Below are positions 43,591 through 51,898 of a stretch of DNA of 64,000 nucleotides, piece by piece. The position numbers and the translations under genes were made by a program. Numbering within the stretch: the first letter of the stretch is position 1; every line of letters begins with the position of its first letter. Source of the DNA: JAFGNB01 sp050304135 (GTDB lineage Bacteria > Fibrobacterota > Chitinivibrionia > Chitinivibrionales > Chitinispirillaceae). The notes beneath the pieces are model-generated. The model made no database searches. It saw only the letters and a program-made list of their open reading frames with translations, and was not told where the DNA came from. The stretch is taken from assembly GCA_050304135.1 (NCBI GenBank), contig JBNLDC010000004.1:1-64000 (forward strand), given 5' to 3'.

Positions 43591-44889
43591 CTACTCCTCT
43601 ATTCTTATGAGGCAGGTATTCTTCTTTACCGATTCCATCTGTTCGATTTTTGAAAGTGCACGACGGATGCCCTCTTCCCGTGCCTTATGGGTAAGAATAA
43701 TGACCGGCACACTGTCGTCGGCGTAGCCCTCCTTCTGCATTACCGAGGCGATCGAAATACCTTCTTCTCCAAGAATTGATGCGATCGAAGCGAGTACTCC
43801 CGGGTGATCGGTTACGGTAAAGCGAAGGTAGTAGCGGGAGGTGATATCCGCAATCTGCAACAGCGGTACCTTTCGCCCGGAACTGTAATATTCCATCGGA
43901 ATGCGGATGCTGGTTCCGCTGAGTATATTACGGGCAACATCAGCAATATCACTTACCACGGCAGATCCCGTCGGCATCTCACCGGCACCTTTTCCATACA
44001 GCAGGATACGTCCGACCGCATCCCCCTCGAAAAGTACGGCGTTGAAAACATCGGCTACCGAGGCTAGGATATGGCGTGCCGGCAACATGGCGGGATGTAC
44101 GCGAACGTCCACCGGACTGCCGCTGCTATCACGGTTGATGACCCCGAGCAGCTTGATCACATACCCCAGTTCCCGTGCCGAGGCGATATCTTCCGGACCT
44201 ATCCCGGTGATTCCCTCTATAGCGATCGATTCGTAGGGAACATAGCCGTCGCTTATCAACGAAGCCATGATGGCGACTTTATGTCCGCTGTCGCCGCCGC
44301 CCACATCGAGTGTCGGGTCCGCTTCGGCATAGCCGTTTTTCTGCGCCTCGGCGAGAACGGTGTCGAAGGGGAGTCCTTCTGCCGACATTTTGGAGAGAAT
44401 GTAGTTGCAGGTGCCGTTGATGATGGTTTTGACGGAAAGCACTTCGTTGCCGATGAGCCCTTCGCGGATTGTCTTGATAACCGGCATACCGCCACCCACC
44501 GCAGCTTCGAAATAGAGTGATACCCCGTTCGCAGCGGCGCATTCAAAAAGTTCCGGTCCGAATTCGGCAACCAGTGCTTTGTTGGCGGTAACAACATGTT
44601 TACCGGCACTCAGAGCATCCAGCACCACTTTCCTGGCAAAGGTGGTACCCCCAATGAGTTCAACCACGATAGCAATTGCAGGATCACCGATGACATCCGC
44701 CGCATCACCGGTGCACTGCGCATCGCCAACCGGAAGATTCGCAAATCGTTCAGTTGCCTTATCTGCAATGCGTGCGAGCCGCATTGGAATTCCCGCGGCT
44801 TTCAGTGCCGGAATCCGGCTCTGTAGAATTTTCACCACACCGCCGCCGACGGTGCCGACGCCGATTATACCGACTGCTATCTCTTTCAT
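43591..44889 (-). CDS. hom: Homoserine dehydrogenase with ACT domain
   Basis: 432 residues. It reduces aspartate semialdehyde to homoserine in threonine and methionine synthesis. Visible features are the nucleotide-binding IIGVGTVGGGVVKIL, VVTANKALVAEFG, the catalytic segment VKTIINGTCNYILSKM, and EADPTLDVGGGDSGHKVAIM. The C-terminal ~80 residues form an ACT domain (YYLRFTVTDHPGVLASIASI), so feedback by threonine is likely. I chose the ATG at 44887-44889 because AGAGGA lies six bases upstream; an in-frame start 15 codons earlier is less likely. It lies between HPr and threonine synthase genes on one strand. Confidence 0.93.
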   Translation of the reverse strand: MKEIAVGIIGVGTVGGGVVKILQSRIPALKAAGIPMRLARIADKATERFANLPVGDAQCTGDAADVIGDPAIAIVVELIGGTTFARKVVLDALSAGKHVVTANKALVAEFGPELFECAAANGVSLYFEAAVGGGMPVIKTIREGLIGNEVLSVKTIINGTCNYILSKMSAEGLPFDTVLAEAQKNGYAEADPTLDVGGGDSGHKVAIMASLISDGYVPYESIAIEGITGIGPEDIASARELGYVIKLLGVINRDSSGSPVDVRVHPAMLPARHILASVADVFNAVLFEGDAVGRILLYGKGAGEMPTGSAVVSDIADVARNILSGTSIRIPMEYYSSGRKVPLLQIADITSRYYLRFTVTDHPGVLASIASILGEEGISIASVMQKEGYADDSVPVIILTHKAREEGIRRALSKIEQMESVKKNTCLIRIEE

Positions 44890-44965
44890 CAGTTCCTCTC
44901 TGTTCCGGCAGGAGCACACCGTGAACTGGTGCACCGCCGTTTTCTGTTATCGTGTAACCCGTGGA

Positions 44966-45232
44966 TTAATCTTCGTCAAATTTCCGGGCGAAAAGACCGG
45001 CAATCGCATCCAGAGCCTGTTCTTCATCGTCGCCGGAAGCGCGGATGGTGACCTTTGCCCCGCAGGTGGCCGCAAGCATCATGACACTCATAATGCTTTT
45101 TGCATCGGCATCGGCACCGCTTTTAGTTATCGTGATAGTCGACTTGTACTGCTGGGCGGTTTTCACGATCATCGATGATGGCCGGGCATGAATACCCAGC
45201 GTATTTACAACCTCAACTTCACGTTCCGTCAT
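44966..45232 (-). CDS. ptsH: HPr phosphocarrier protein
   Basis: 88 residues, the usual length. The phospho-acceptor His15 lies in NTLGIHARPSS, and Ser46 lies in AKSIMSVMMLAA, the regulatory site phosphorylated by HPr kinase in many bacteria. No PTS enzyme I, EII or HPr kinase gene is in the window. HPr genes near rpoN and hpf commonly act in the regulatory nitrogen PTS or in HprK-dependent control. Here it begins five bases after an MCE-protein gene and precedes hom. Confidence 0.92.
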   Translation of the reverse strand: MTEREVEVVNTLGIHARPSSMIVKTAQQYKSTITITKSGADADAKSIMSVMMLAATCGAKVTIRASGDDEEQALDAIAGLFARKFDED

Positions 45233-45237
45233 GGGTG

Positions 45238-46176
45238 CTATTTCTTTTTTTTGCCGAATCCGAACTTGATGCGCAGCTTCAACGCATCTTCCTGTACATT
45301 TCTCACCAGGGTGTCGAGATCGGCAATCGTTGTTTTCAGATCATCGTACATCTCTTTATCGTGCAGGATTCTGCCGATGGTGGTCTCTTCGTCCTGAAGC
45401 TGATTAAGAATCGTCTGCACTGACTGTGTAAGCGTATCGACATTTTCCATCACCAGTACTGCTCGAGAGGAAAGTGTCTCTCCGTTGGCAACAATAGAAT
45501 CAACCAGTGGAGCATTGCGCTGCATCAGCCTGTTTGCCTCGTCGGAAAGCTGCTTCAGGTTGACGATACTCTGATCAATCGCCGGGCCGTTATCGCTCAA
45601 TATGTTCTGCACACCGAGAGTAATGGTGTCGAGTCGGGCAATGATCGCTTTGAATACTGTGATAAACGAGGTGTCGCCTACCGTCTGGCCAACGATGAAA
45701 GAGAGATTTGTCGCCAGCTCCTGTACCTCGCCGAGGACGCTGCCGAGCATACCAATCGCCTCAGCGATACCGCTGTCGAAAGTCCCCTCCAGAAAAAGAG
45801 TATCCATAGACTGTATCGGTTTGATCACTGTCCCGGCCTGGGAATACTGCAATCCAACGCCACGTTCTCCCATCAGACCGATATTCTGGATCATAATCCT
45901 GCAGGAGTCAGTGACTTTCAGATTTTTATCGAGTTCGAGGATAACGGCGACGCTGGTATCCCGCAGGGCGATTGATTTTACCGTTCCCTTGGAAACGCCG
46001 TTCACCATCACGGGATCACCCACCTGCAGGGTTCCCACATTGGGAAACAATACTGCGTAGTCGACCATTTTACGGGTGACTGAGACCTCTTTGAGCCACA
46101 GAACACCGGCAATCAGAATGACAACAGCAATGAGGATGGATGCGCCGACAACAAGATCAACGTCTGTTTTTTTCAA
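45238..46176 (-). CDS. MCE-domain (MlaD-like) protein, second copy
   Basis: 312 residues. One N-terminal membrane segment (VVGASILIAVVILIAGVLWL), then an MCE domain (VGTLQVGDPVMVNGVSKGTV, ...IQNIGLMGERGVGLQYS), then a long helical tail with heptads to the Lys-rich end. It is similar in plan to the MlaD of the first operon but clearly different in sequence. It probably starts at a TTG (46174-46176) with AAGGA seven bases upstream; another TTG five codons earlier is possible. No permease or ATPase gene is beside it, so it may serve a partner located elsewhere or join the Mla complex. Confidence 0.83.
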   Translation of the reverse strand: MKKTDVDLVVGASILIAVVILIAGVLWLKEVSVTRKMVDYAVLFPNVGTLQVGDPVMVNGVSKGTVKSIALRDTSVAVILELDKNLKVTDSCRIMIQNIGLMGERGVGLQYSQAGTVIKPIQSMDTLFLEGTFDSGIAEAIGMLGSVLGEVQELATNLSFIVGQTVGDTSFITVFKAIIARLDTITLGVQNILSDNGPAIDQSIVNLKQLSDEANRLMQRNAPLVDSIVANGETLSSRAVLVMENVDTLTQSVQTILNQLQDEETTIGRILHDKEMYDDLKTTIADLDTLVRNVQEDALKLRIKFGFGKKKK

Positions 46177-46340
46177 GGCACATCCTTTCAATCATGGTGC
46201 AGAGTAATCAGAAAAGCATGCTCCTTACCGTTCGAGCAGCCGTTTTCGTTATTGCTGTAACCGAAGTTTCTGAGCAGTACGACTCTCTATAAAGGAGATC
46301 ATAACTGCCCGGATTGCAGCAAATACCACTATAATATACT

Positions 46341-46384
46341 AAAAGAGAACCCCTTCCGGCGTCTGCCGACAGAAGAAGGTTCTC
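46341..46384 (-). terminator. Intrinsic terminator after hpf
   Basis: On the minus strand GAGAACCTTCTTCTG pairs around CGGCAGACG with CGGAAGGGGTTCTC (outer stem 46345-46351 with 46378-46384, imperfect inner stem) and is followed by TTTTAGT. It lies 15 bases past the hpf stop. The T-run is short. Confidence 0.6.
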
Positions 46385-46399
46385 CTGACTGAACTATCT

Positions 46400-46717
46400 T
46401 TATTGTATTGTTGTTTTTACCGGTGGTGTTTTGTGGTTTTTGATCTTTTCGTTGAGTTTTTTAAGTTGCCGTTCGGCTTTTGCAAGCGCATCGTCGAATG
46501 CTTTGCCGATATTATCGGCTTTGGCCGAAGCGACGATCGGATGTCCAAGGGTGTTCATGGTGATTTCCGCGACTTTTTCGACATGTTCACTATCCAGAAT
46601 GACATGGCAGGAGGTGATTTTATCAAAATATTTCCCGACTTTCTGCAGTTCGTCGTGGATGGTATCCTGCAGGGATTGAGAGGCTTTACTGTGACGTGAC
46701 GTGATTTGAATTTCCAT
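46400..46717 (-). CDS. hpf: Ribosome hibernation promoting factor (short form)
   Basis: 105 residues. It reads MEIQITSRHSKASQSLQDTI, then KYFDKITSCHVILDSE, IASAKADN-like VASAKADNIGKAFDDALAKAE and a basic helix KAERQLKKLNEKIKNHK, the HPF/YfiA fold that binds the 30S subunit and promotes ribosome dimerisation or inactivation in stationary phase. It lacks the extra C-terminal domain of long HPF. Its location close to rpoN is conserved in many Gram-negatives; here lipA intervenes. Confidence 0.92.
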   Translation of the reverse strand: MEIQITSRHSKASQSLQDTIHDELQKVGKYFDKITSCHVILDSEHVEKVAEITMNTLGHPIVASAKADNIGKAFDDALAKAERQLKKLNEKIKNHKTPPVKTTIQ

Positions 46718-46843
46718 AAGTACCTTCTCCTTTCCGGATGTGGCAACTGTTTCAATATGAACTCAGCTGTTTATAGATAGTATCATAACCAATGTAAAAT
46801 TAACAGTGCAAAAAAACTGCAAATTGGAGAAATCAGGGTCCCT

Positions 46844-47755
46844 TCAACTCGCCTTGCCATCACTGGTTTTTCCATTAAGGGAATCAATCACTTCCGCTGC
46901 ATTATACGAACTTCGTACAAACGGACCGGAAACGACCCGGGAGATACCCCGCTTTTCTCCGTATTTCCTGTAAGCCTCAAACTGTTCCGGCGACACATAG
47001 GTGATAACCGCTGTTTGCTCCGGCGAAGGCTGCAGATACTGCCCTATGGTCACGATCGAACAACCGCAGCTCTGCAGGTCATCCAGCACCGCCTGAATTT
47101 CCTCAGGTTGTTCCCCCAAACCGACCATTAGCCCTGATTTGGTAACAAGCCCGGCATCTGCCGATTGGCGAAGTACGGCAAGAGAACGACGGTAGTCCGC
47201 CTGCGGGCGGATAACCTGATAGAGCGAAGGAACAGTTTCCACATTGTGATTGAGTACTGCCGGTCTGCTTTTAAAAACCACGGCAAGGGCATCAACACTG
47301 CCGCCCAGATCGGGAATCAGAAGCTCGGCGGTAACCTCTGGCAGTGCGGATCTGAATGCCTCAACAAGTGCCGCCAGAAATGACGCACCCCCATCGGGAA
47401 GGTCGTCACGGGTCACCGAGGTGATCACCACATGGCCGAGTTTCATTGAGGCTGCTGCCTCGACTATCTTGTCGATTTCCGACCAGTCAAGTGGAGCGGT
47501 CGCCCCTTTTCCGACGCTGCAGAAGGTGCATCCACGGGTGCAGACCGCCCCCATAACGAGAAATGTAGCGGTACCCCGGGCGAAACATTCGCTGCGGTTG
47601 GGACAGCGTGCCTCCCGGCATACCGTATGCAATCCTGCTGCGGCGATCTGTTTCTGAACCTGATGCTGTTTTCCCTGAAAGGCGATCGGTCGTTTGAGCC
47701 AGTCCGGTTTTCGCGGGAGGGGGGTGGTTGCCCCTGCGGGAGTGGATATCATCAT
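46844..47755 (-). CDS. lipA: Lipoyl synthase
   Basis: 303 residues. This radical SAM enzyme inserts two sulfurs into octanoyl groups on lipoyl domains. Both cluster motifs are present: the auxiliary C-x4-C-x5-C (CREARCPNRSEC) and the SAM-cluster CTRGCTFCSVGKG. VVITSVTRDDLPDGGA and the VETVPSLYQVIRPQADYRRS stretch are further signatures. AGGAGT lies just before two adjacent ATGs; the second has the better spacing. No lipB is nearby. It lies between rpoN and hpf on the same strand. Confidence 0.94.
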   Translation of the reverse strand: MMISTPAGATTPLPRKPDWLKRPIAFQGKQHQVQKQIAAAGLHTVCREARCPNRSECFARGTATFLVMGAVCTRGCTFCSVGKGATAPLDWSEIDKIVEAAASMKLGHVVITSVTRDDLPDGGASFLAALVEAFRSALPEVTAELLIPDLGGSVDALAVVFKSRPAVLNHNVETVPSLYQVIRPQADYRRSLAVLRQSADAGLVTKSGLMVGLGEQPEEIQAVLDDLQSCGCSIVTIGQYLQPSPEQTAVITYVSPEQFEAYRKYGEKRGISRVVSGPFVRSSYNAAEVIDSLNGKTSDGKAS

Positions 47756-47895
47756 ACTCCTGATGTACGAAGTTCTGTGTGTTCCATAAGTACTACGGTG
47801 AATCCATATTCGGTATTGCAGGCCGCCGATGGAATAATTGTGGTGTACCTCATCTGCTGCAGGATGCTTCGATTGATCCGACAGAGAACAGGCCC

Positions 47896-49341
47896 TTATG
47901 TGTATTTGAGCCGCAGTCGGGCCGGTAGTATCCTCAGCTGTTCCCGGTATTTCGCAACCGTTCTGCGTGCGATCGCCATACCCTCTTTTTCAAGCTCCTG
48001 GGCTATTTTCTGATCGGAAAGTGGTTTGCCGGTGTCTTCGTGCTCGACCATCTCTTTAATGCGGTTTTTAATTCGCTCGGTTGAAACGTCTCCACCACCG
48101 GCACTGCTGCTGTTACTGTCCTGATTGATCGCCTCGGTAAAGAAATACTTGAGTTCGAATATACCGTGGCGGGTCTGCACGTATTTGTTGCTGGTAACCC
48201 TGCTGACGGTTGAAATGTGCATATCGATCATTTCGGCGATATCCTGAAGCTTGAGCGGGTGAAGATTGGGTGGTCCCTTATCAAAAAAAATCTGTTGCCG
48301 ATCCAGAATCGCGTACATTACCCGCAGCATCGTGTTTTTTCGCTGTTCGATTGAACGTATCAGCCAGGTGGCGCTGTTGAATTTCTCCCGGATGTACTTT
48401 TTAACGTCTCCCTTCGCACTGCTGCCACGTTTGAGCAGTTTCGCGTAGGCGTTACTGATATGGAGCGACGGGATCGACCGGTCATTGAGCATAACGACGT
48501 ATTTGCCGTCGATTTTTTCGACGATAAGATCGGGAATGATGGTTGACGACCGGTCGGCGGCGAACTGGTAGCCCGGTTTGGGATTGACGGTTTTAAGTAC
48601 TTCGATTGCTTCCTGAATCTCGCGTGGTTCCACGCCGAATCGCCGGGAAAGATCGGGAATTCGCATCCGTTCAAACAGGTCCCATGTTTCGCTGATGCAA
48701 CGCATGGCGAGGCTTTCGTGGAGCCCTCTTGCGCGCAGCTGAATCATCATGCACTCACGCAGATCCCGTGCACCAACCCCCGGGGGGTCCAGATTCTGCA
48801 CGATGTAGAGCGCCTCTTCAAGATCGTATATGGAGGTTCCGGTGACTTCCGCTATTTCATTAAGGTCGAGCCGCAGGTACCCGTCTGGATCAAGACTGCC
48901 TATGATGAACTGCACTAAAAGCTGAAATTTTTCAGGGATTTTCTTTTCGGTCAGCTGTTTGGTGAGGTGCTCCTCGAGTGATTTCTGATACACCGGGGAG
49001 GCTTCGTATTTTTCTTCGTTGGGATCGCGTTCCTCGCTATACGAGTAGCCGAGATCAAACCCCTCCTCAAGGTATTCTTCCCAGTCGATTTCATCTTCGG
49101 AGGTCTCGAGCTCCTCTTCTTTTTCAACCTCAGGTTCTTCCGTCTCCTGCTCCTGCTCGGGGGTTTCCTCCTGCTCCTGTTCAAGCTCATCGCTTGCTTC
49201 GAGGACCGGATTCATCTCCAGTTCGGTCTTGAGCAGCTGTTCAAGCTGCAGGGTATTGACCTGAAGCAGTTTGAGCGACTGAATCATCTGAAACGACAGC
49301 TTCTGCTGCAGTTTCATTGAGAGATCAAGACCGAGATTCAC
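47896..49341 (-). CDS. rpoN: RNA polymerase sigma-54 factor
   Basis: 481 residues. The N-terminal region I is Gln/Leu-rich (LSMKLQQKLSFQMIQSLKLL, QVNTLQLEQLLKTELEMNP), followed by an acidic region II (~45-110, many Glu). The core-binding and DNA-binding domains follow, with the RpoN box IARRTVAKYREQL near the C-terminus that reads the -24 element. It starts with GTG behind AAGGA. It supplies the sigma factor for the NtrC-family regulator and the -24/-12 promoter found near 39 kb. No lptB gene is adjacent. Confidence 0.95.
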   Translation of the reverse strand: MNLGLDLSMKLQQKLSFQMIQSLKLLQVNTLQLEQLLKTELEMNPVLEASDELEQEQEETPEQEQETEEPEVEKEEELETSEDEIDWEEYLEEGFDLGYSYSEERDPNEEKYEASPVYQKSLEEHLTKQLTEKKIPEKFQLLVQFIIGSLDPDGYLRLDLNEIAEVTGTSIYDLEEALYIVQNLDPPGVGARDLRECMMIQLRARGLHESLAMRCISETWDLFERMRIPDLSRRFGVEPREIQEAIEVLKTVNPKPGYQFAADRSSTIIPDLIVEKIDGKYVVMLNDRSIPSLHISNAYAKLLKRGSSAKGDVKKYIREKFNSATWLIRSIEQRKNTMLRVMYAILDRQQIFFDKGPPNLHPLKLQDIAEMIDMHISTVSRVTSNKYVQTRHGIFELKYFFTEAINQDSNSSSAGGGDVSTERIKNRIKEMVEHEDTGKPLSDQKIAQELEKEGMAIARRTVAKYREQLRILPARLRLKYT

Positions 49342-49518
49342 CTGAGTGTTCCTTACTGCTTATCGTTAAAAGAGTTAAGTGAAAATTACCGCATGATTAG
49401 CAATCTTCGTGCCTGTTGGTAAAATAATATATACATGGTACCTGTTTCGTTACTTTTATGCAAGGAAGATTCATCCGGTTAAAAAATTATCGCAGGACAA
49501 AAGTGTATTTTCGGGTTT

Positions 49519-49998
49519 ATGCGCGATAAACGTCTGATTGCCGAACACCGTGGGGGAACACTTACCCATTAACATCACCGGCAGCTTGTCGGATGGGCCC
49601 GGGAATGTGCTGAACAGCTACTCAGACAGGTCGGTTCGAATGACAAGTGGTTGACGGAAGCACTCCGGGTGGCGCGGGAGTGGGAGGAGGACAGGGTGCG
49701 AACCGGTGCTGCCATTTCAGCTGTGCGGGCAGTGCACCGGGTGGCACGAGAATACACTGATCCTGCAGCAGTTGCGGTGGGATATGCGGTCGCCACCGCA
49801 CATATGGCGGATCATGCACCGGGAGTACTGCTGTATGGGTACCGGGCGTTATCGTTGATGAGTGATATAAATTCCGTTACGGTAAGGGCCGAACAGTTGG
49901 AGGTGCTTGCCCGATTACCAGATGCACTCAGCGTATCTGTCCGGGAAGCATTTGAGAAGAAGGAATCTTTTTTCGGGGAATTTCGTAGTTGTTTATAG
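49519..49998 (+). pseudogene. Imm5-like protein gene interrupted by an in-frame TAA
   Basis: From ATG 49519 the frame reads MRDKRLIAEHRGGTLTH, then TAA (49570-49572). In the same frame it continues HHRQLVGWARECAEQLLRQV, then WLTEALRVAREWEEDRV and AVGYAVATAHMADHAPGVLL to a stop at 49996-49998. About 159 codons in total is the normal size of the Imm5-like putative immunity proteins, whose hallmark is the C-terminal AxAHxADHA motif. The stretch removed by the stop includes the conserved N-terminal R-x-L-xxWA part. No toxin gene is nearby. Either it is decaying or a base is wrong. Confidence 0.6.
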
Positions 49999-50025
49999 GA
50001 CAAAGGCGGAAGATATATCACCAGC

Positions 50026-50295
50026 TTACCTGAACAGCTCAAATACCTGTTCATGCCATGTCCGGGCTTTTTTAACCGGTTTACGTTGCGGTGGTTGATA
50101 CTTCTTCCCAAGCAGGTTGTAGGTCTCCGTGTTCTTTACCACCGTAATCCGGGAATGCTTGATAGTACTGCGGGCAGGGGATGTTTTTCTGGAAACCGCC
50201 GCAGAAGGTTCGATCTTGCGAGGGGTAACGTCGGTAACGGGCTCTGCGCCGGCTATGACACCCGTCAACAAAGCAATAAAAAGTACGCAGCGCAT
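50026..50295 (-). CDS. Small secreted basic protein
   Basis: 89 residues with a signal peptide (MRCVLFIALLTGVIAGA) and a mature part rich in Lys, Arg, Pro and Thr (RKIEPSAAVSRKTSPARSTI, KKYQPPQRKPVKKARTW). GAGGAGC lies six bases before the ATG, which supports real translation. No known family; it may bind envelope polymers by charge. It is divergent from the hydrolase gene at 50535. Confidence 0.5.
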   Translation of the reverse strand: MRCVLFIALLTGVIAGAEPVTDVTPRKIEPSAAVSRKTSPARSTIKHSRITVVKNTETYNLLGKKYQPPQRKPVKKARTWHEQVFELFR

Positions 50296-50534
50296 ATCCG
50301 CTCCTCTTTTTCCTTTCTCTTATAATATACCCGTAAAAGCCTGCTTTAAGGGGATGAAACCCGAAGTTCCGTTTTCTGATGGAAAACAGGGAACGTGAGG
50401 TGTGTTCAGGTGCATCATCAGGTGGCTTTCTGCCGTCGCGGTTCAGTTGACGGATTTCGGCATACGGTTTGCCTGATAGTATTCACGACAGTAACCGTAA
50501 GGAACGTTTTTTGAACTGAACCGGGGAGGTGTTC

Positions 50535-51278
50535 ATGCGGCTATTAGTGATTGTTATGCTGTTGTCGGTTGTACCGGGCATTGGTGGCCCGGGTAAAAGT
50601 GTCGTCTACACCATTGGTGATAAGAAATTCGAAGGATATTTTGCGGATGCCGGAAAAAAGGCGCCGTTTATCCTCCTGATTCACGACTGGGACGGACTGA
50701 CCGAATATGAAGTACAACGCAGTGAAATGTTTAAAAAACTCGGCTATTCGGTGTTTGCTGCGGATCTTTTCGGGAAAGGAATCCGACCAAAGACGCTTGA
50801 GGATAAAAAACGGCTTACCGGAGCACTGTATGCCGATCGAACTGCGATGCGCACTCTGATGAACGGAGCGATTGAAGCCGCGCGATCGAACGGTGCCGCG
50901 GTGGAAAATGGTGTTGCGATCGGGTACTGCTTCGGCGGTGCGGCGGTCCTGGAACTGGCCCGGTCGGGGGTGTCGCTTAAGGGCTTTGTCGCCTTTCACG
51001 GCGGACTGGCAACTCCCGAAGGGCAGGATTACACCAGGTCTAAAGGAAAACTACTGGTGGTCCACGGCAGCGCCGATCAGGCGGTACCGGTGGACCAGGT
51101 TACCGCGCTTGCAGGAGAGCTTGAAAAGGCGCATGTCGACCACGAAATAATTCTTTACGGTGGTGCCGATCATGCGTTTACGGTATTCGGGGGAGAGCGG
51201 TACAACAGGGAGGCAGACAAAAAATCGTGGGACCGGTGTACCGGCTTTCTGGAAGAGCTCTTTGGAGTGTCAAAATAA
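50535..51278 (+). CDS. Dienelactone-hydrolase-family alpha/beta hydrolase
   Basis: 247 residues. A short hydrophobic N-terminus (LLVIVMLLSVVPGIGG) suggests secretion to the periplasm. The catalytic Cys lies in GYCFGGAAVLELA, the Asp in VHGSADQAVPVDQV and the His in GGADHAFTVF, the DLH triad. The family hydrolyses lactones and esters; the real substrate is unknown. I chose ATG 50535, with GGGGAGG five bases upstream; a GTG two codons earlier is less likely. Confidence 0.85.
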   Translation: MRLLVIVMLLSVVPGIGGPGKSVVYTIGDKKFEGYFADAGKKAPFILLIHDWDGLTEYEVQRSEMFKKLGYSVFAADLFGKGIRPKTLEDKKRLTGALYADRTAMRTLMNGAIEAARSNGAAVENGVAIGYCFGGAAVLELARSGVSLKGFVAFHGGLATPEGQDYTRSKGKLLVVHGSADQAVPVDQVTALAGELEKAHVDHEIILYGGADHAFTVFGGERYNREADKKSWDRCTGFLEELFGVSK

Positions 51279-51296
51279 AACCTGTGAGGTGAACTG

Positions 51297-51635
51297 TTGA
51301 AAACGCTGCTGCGAATTGAAGAGTTGTTCCTTTTTTTTCTCTCGATACTTCTGTTCGGTCAGACGGGGTATTCCTGGTGGTGGTTTCCGCTACTGCTTTT
51401 CGTTCCTGACGCCGCAATGGCGGGGTATTTGATAAACACCCGTATCGGAGCAGTTGTGTATAATTTTATTCACCACCGGGCAGTGGCGGTACTGCTCTTC
51501 GGGTTCGGAGTTCTCTTATCGATCCCTCTGCTGCAGCTTGCGGGTATAATCCTTTTTGCTCATGCAAGCCTCGATCGGGCGTGCAACTTCGGGTTGAAGT
51601 TTTCTGACCGGTTTACTCATACCCACCTCGATTAA
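51297..51635 (+). CDS. DUF4260-family membrane protein
   Basis: 112 residues with three to four hydrophobic segments (ELFLFFLSILLFGQ, WWWFPLLLFVPDAAMAGYL, VLLFGFGVLLSIPLLQLAGI). The motif order, with VPDAAMAGYLINTRIG, YNFIHH, and HASLDRACNFGLK near the end, matches DUF4260, whose function is unknown. It starts with TTG behind GAGGTG. It lies 18 bases after the hydrolase gene. Confidence 0.75.
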   Translation: MKTLLRIEELFLFFLSILLFGQTGYSWWWFPLLLFVPDAAMAGYLINTRIGAVVYNFIHHRAVAVLLFGFGVLLSIPLLQLAGIILFAHASLDRACNFGLKFSDRFTHTHLD

Positions 51636-51643
51636 GCAGCCGG

Positions 51644-51898
51644 TTACCTGTTACAGATCGGAATACTGCCGGAAGCACGGAAGGTCGGATGTGCAAGGTG
51701 CCAGACTGCAACACCAATAGTGGTACATGAGGGAAGTTTGATAACCGATCCATCGGCAGTAGTGGTGAAAAGGGTACGGCCACCCAGATCCGACAATGAG
51801 ATTACCGTTCCGCGGGGAAGTGGGGAGGAAGCAAAGAGAGTACCGCCGCTGTAGCGTAACCGGACGACATTGCGGGAGCCGGCTTTCTGAGACGGTTT
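51644..51898 (-). pseudogene. Sorting-domain-like tail cut off from the esterase gene by an in-frame stop
   Basis: Directly after the TAA of the esterase gene the same frame runs 84 codons to a TAA at 51644-51646. It reads QKAGSRNVVRLRYSGGTLFA, then SSPLPRGTVISLSDLGGRTL and GVAVWHLAHPTFRASGSIPI. The pattern of a short beta-sandwich with LSDLxGR and a final strand resembles C-terminal sorting domains of secreted FCB-group proteins. With the stop in place it would not be translated. It has no start codon of its own. Confidence 0.5.
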
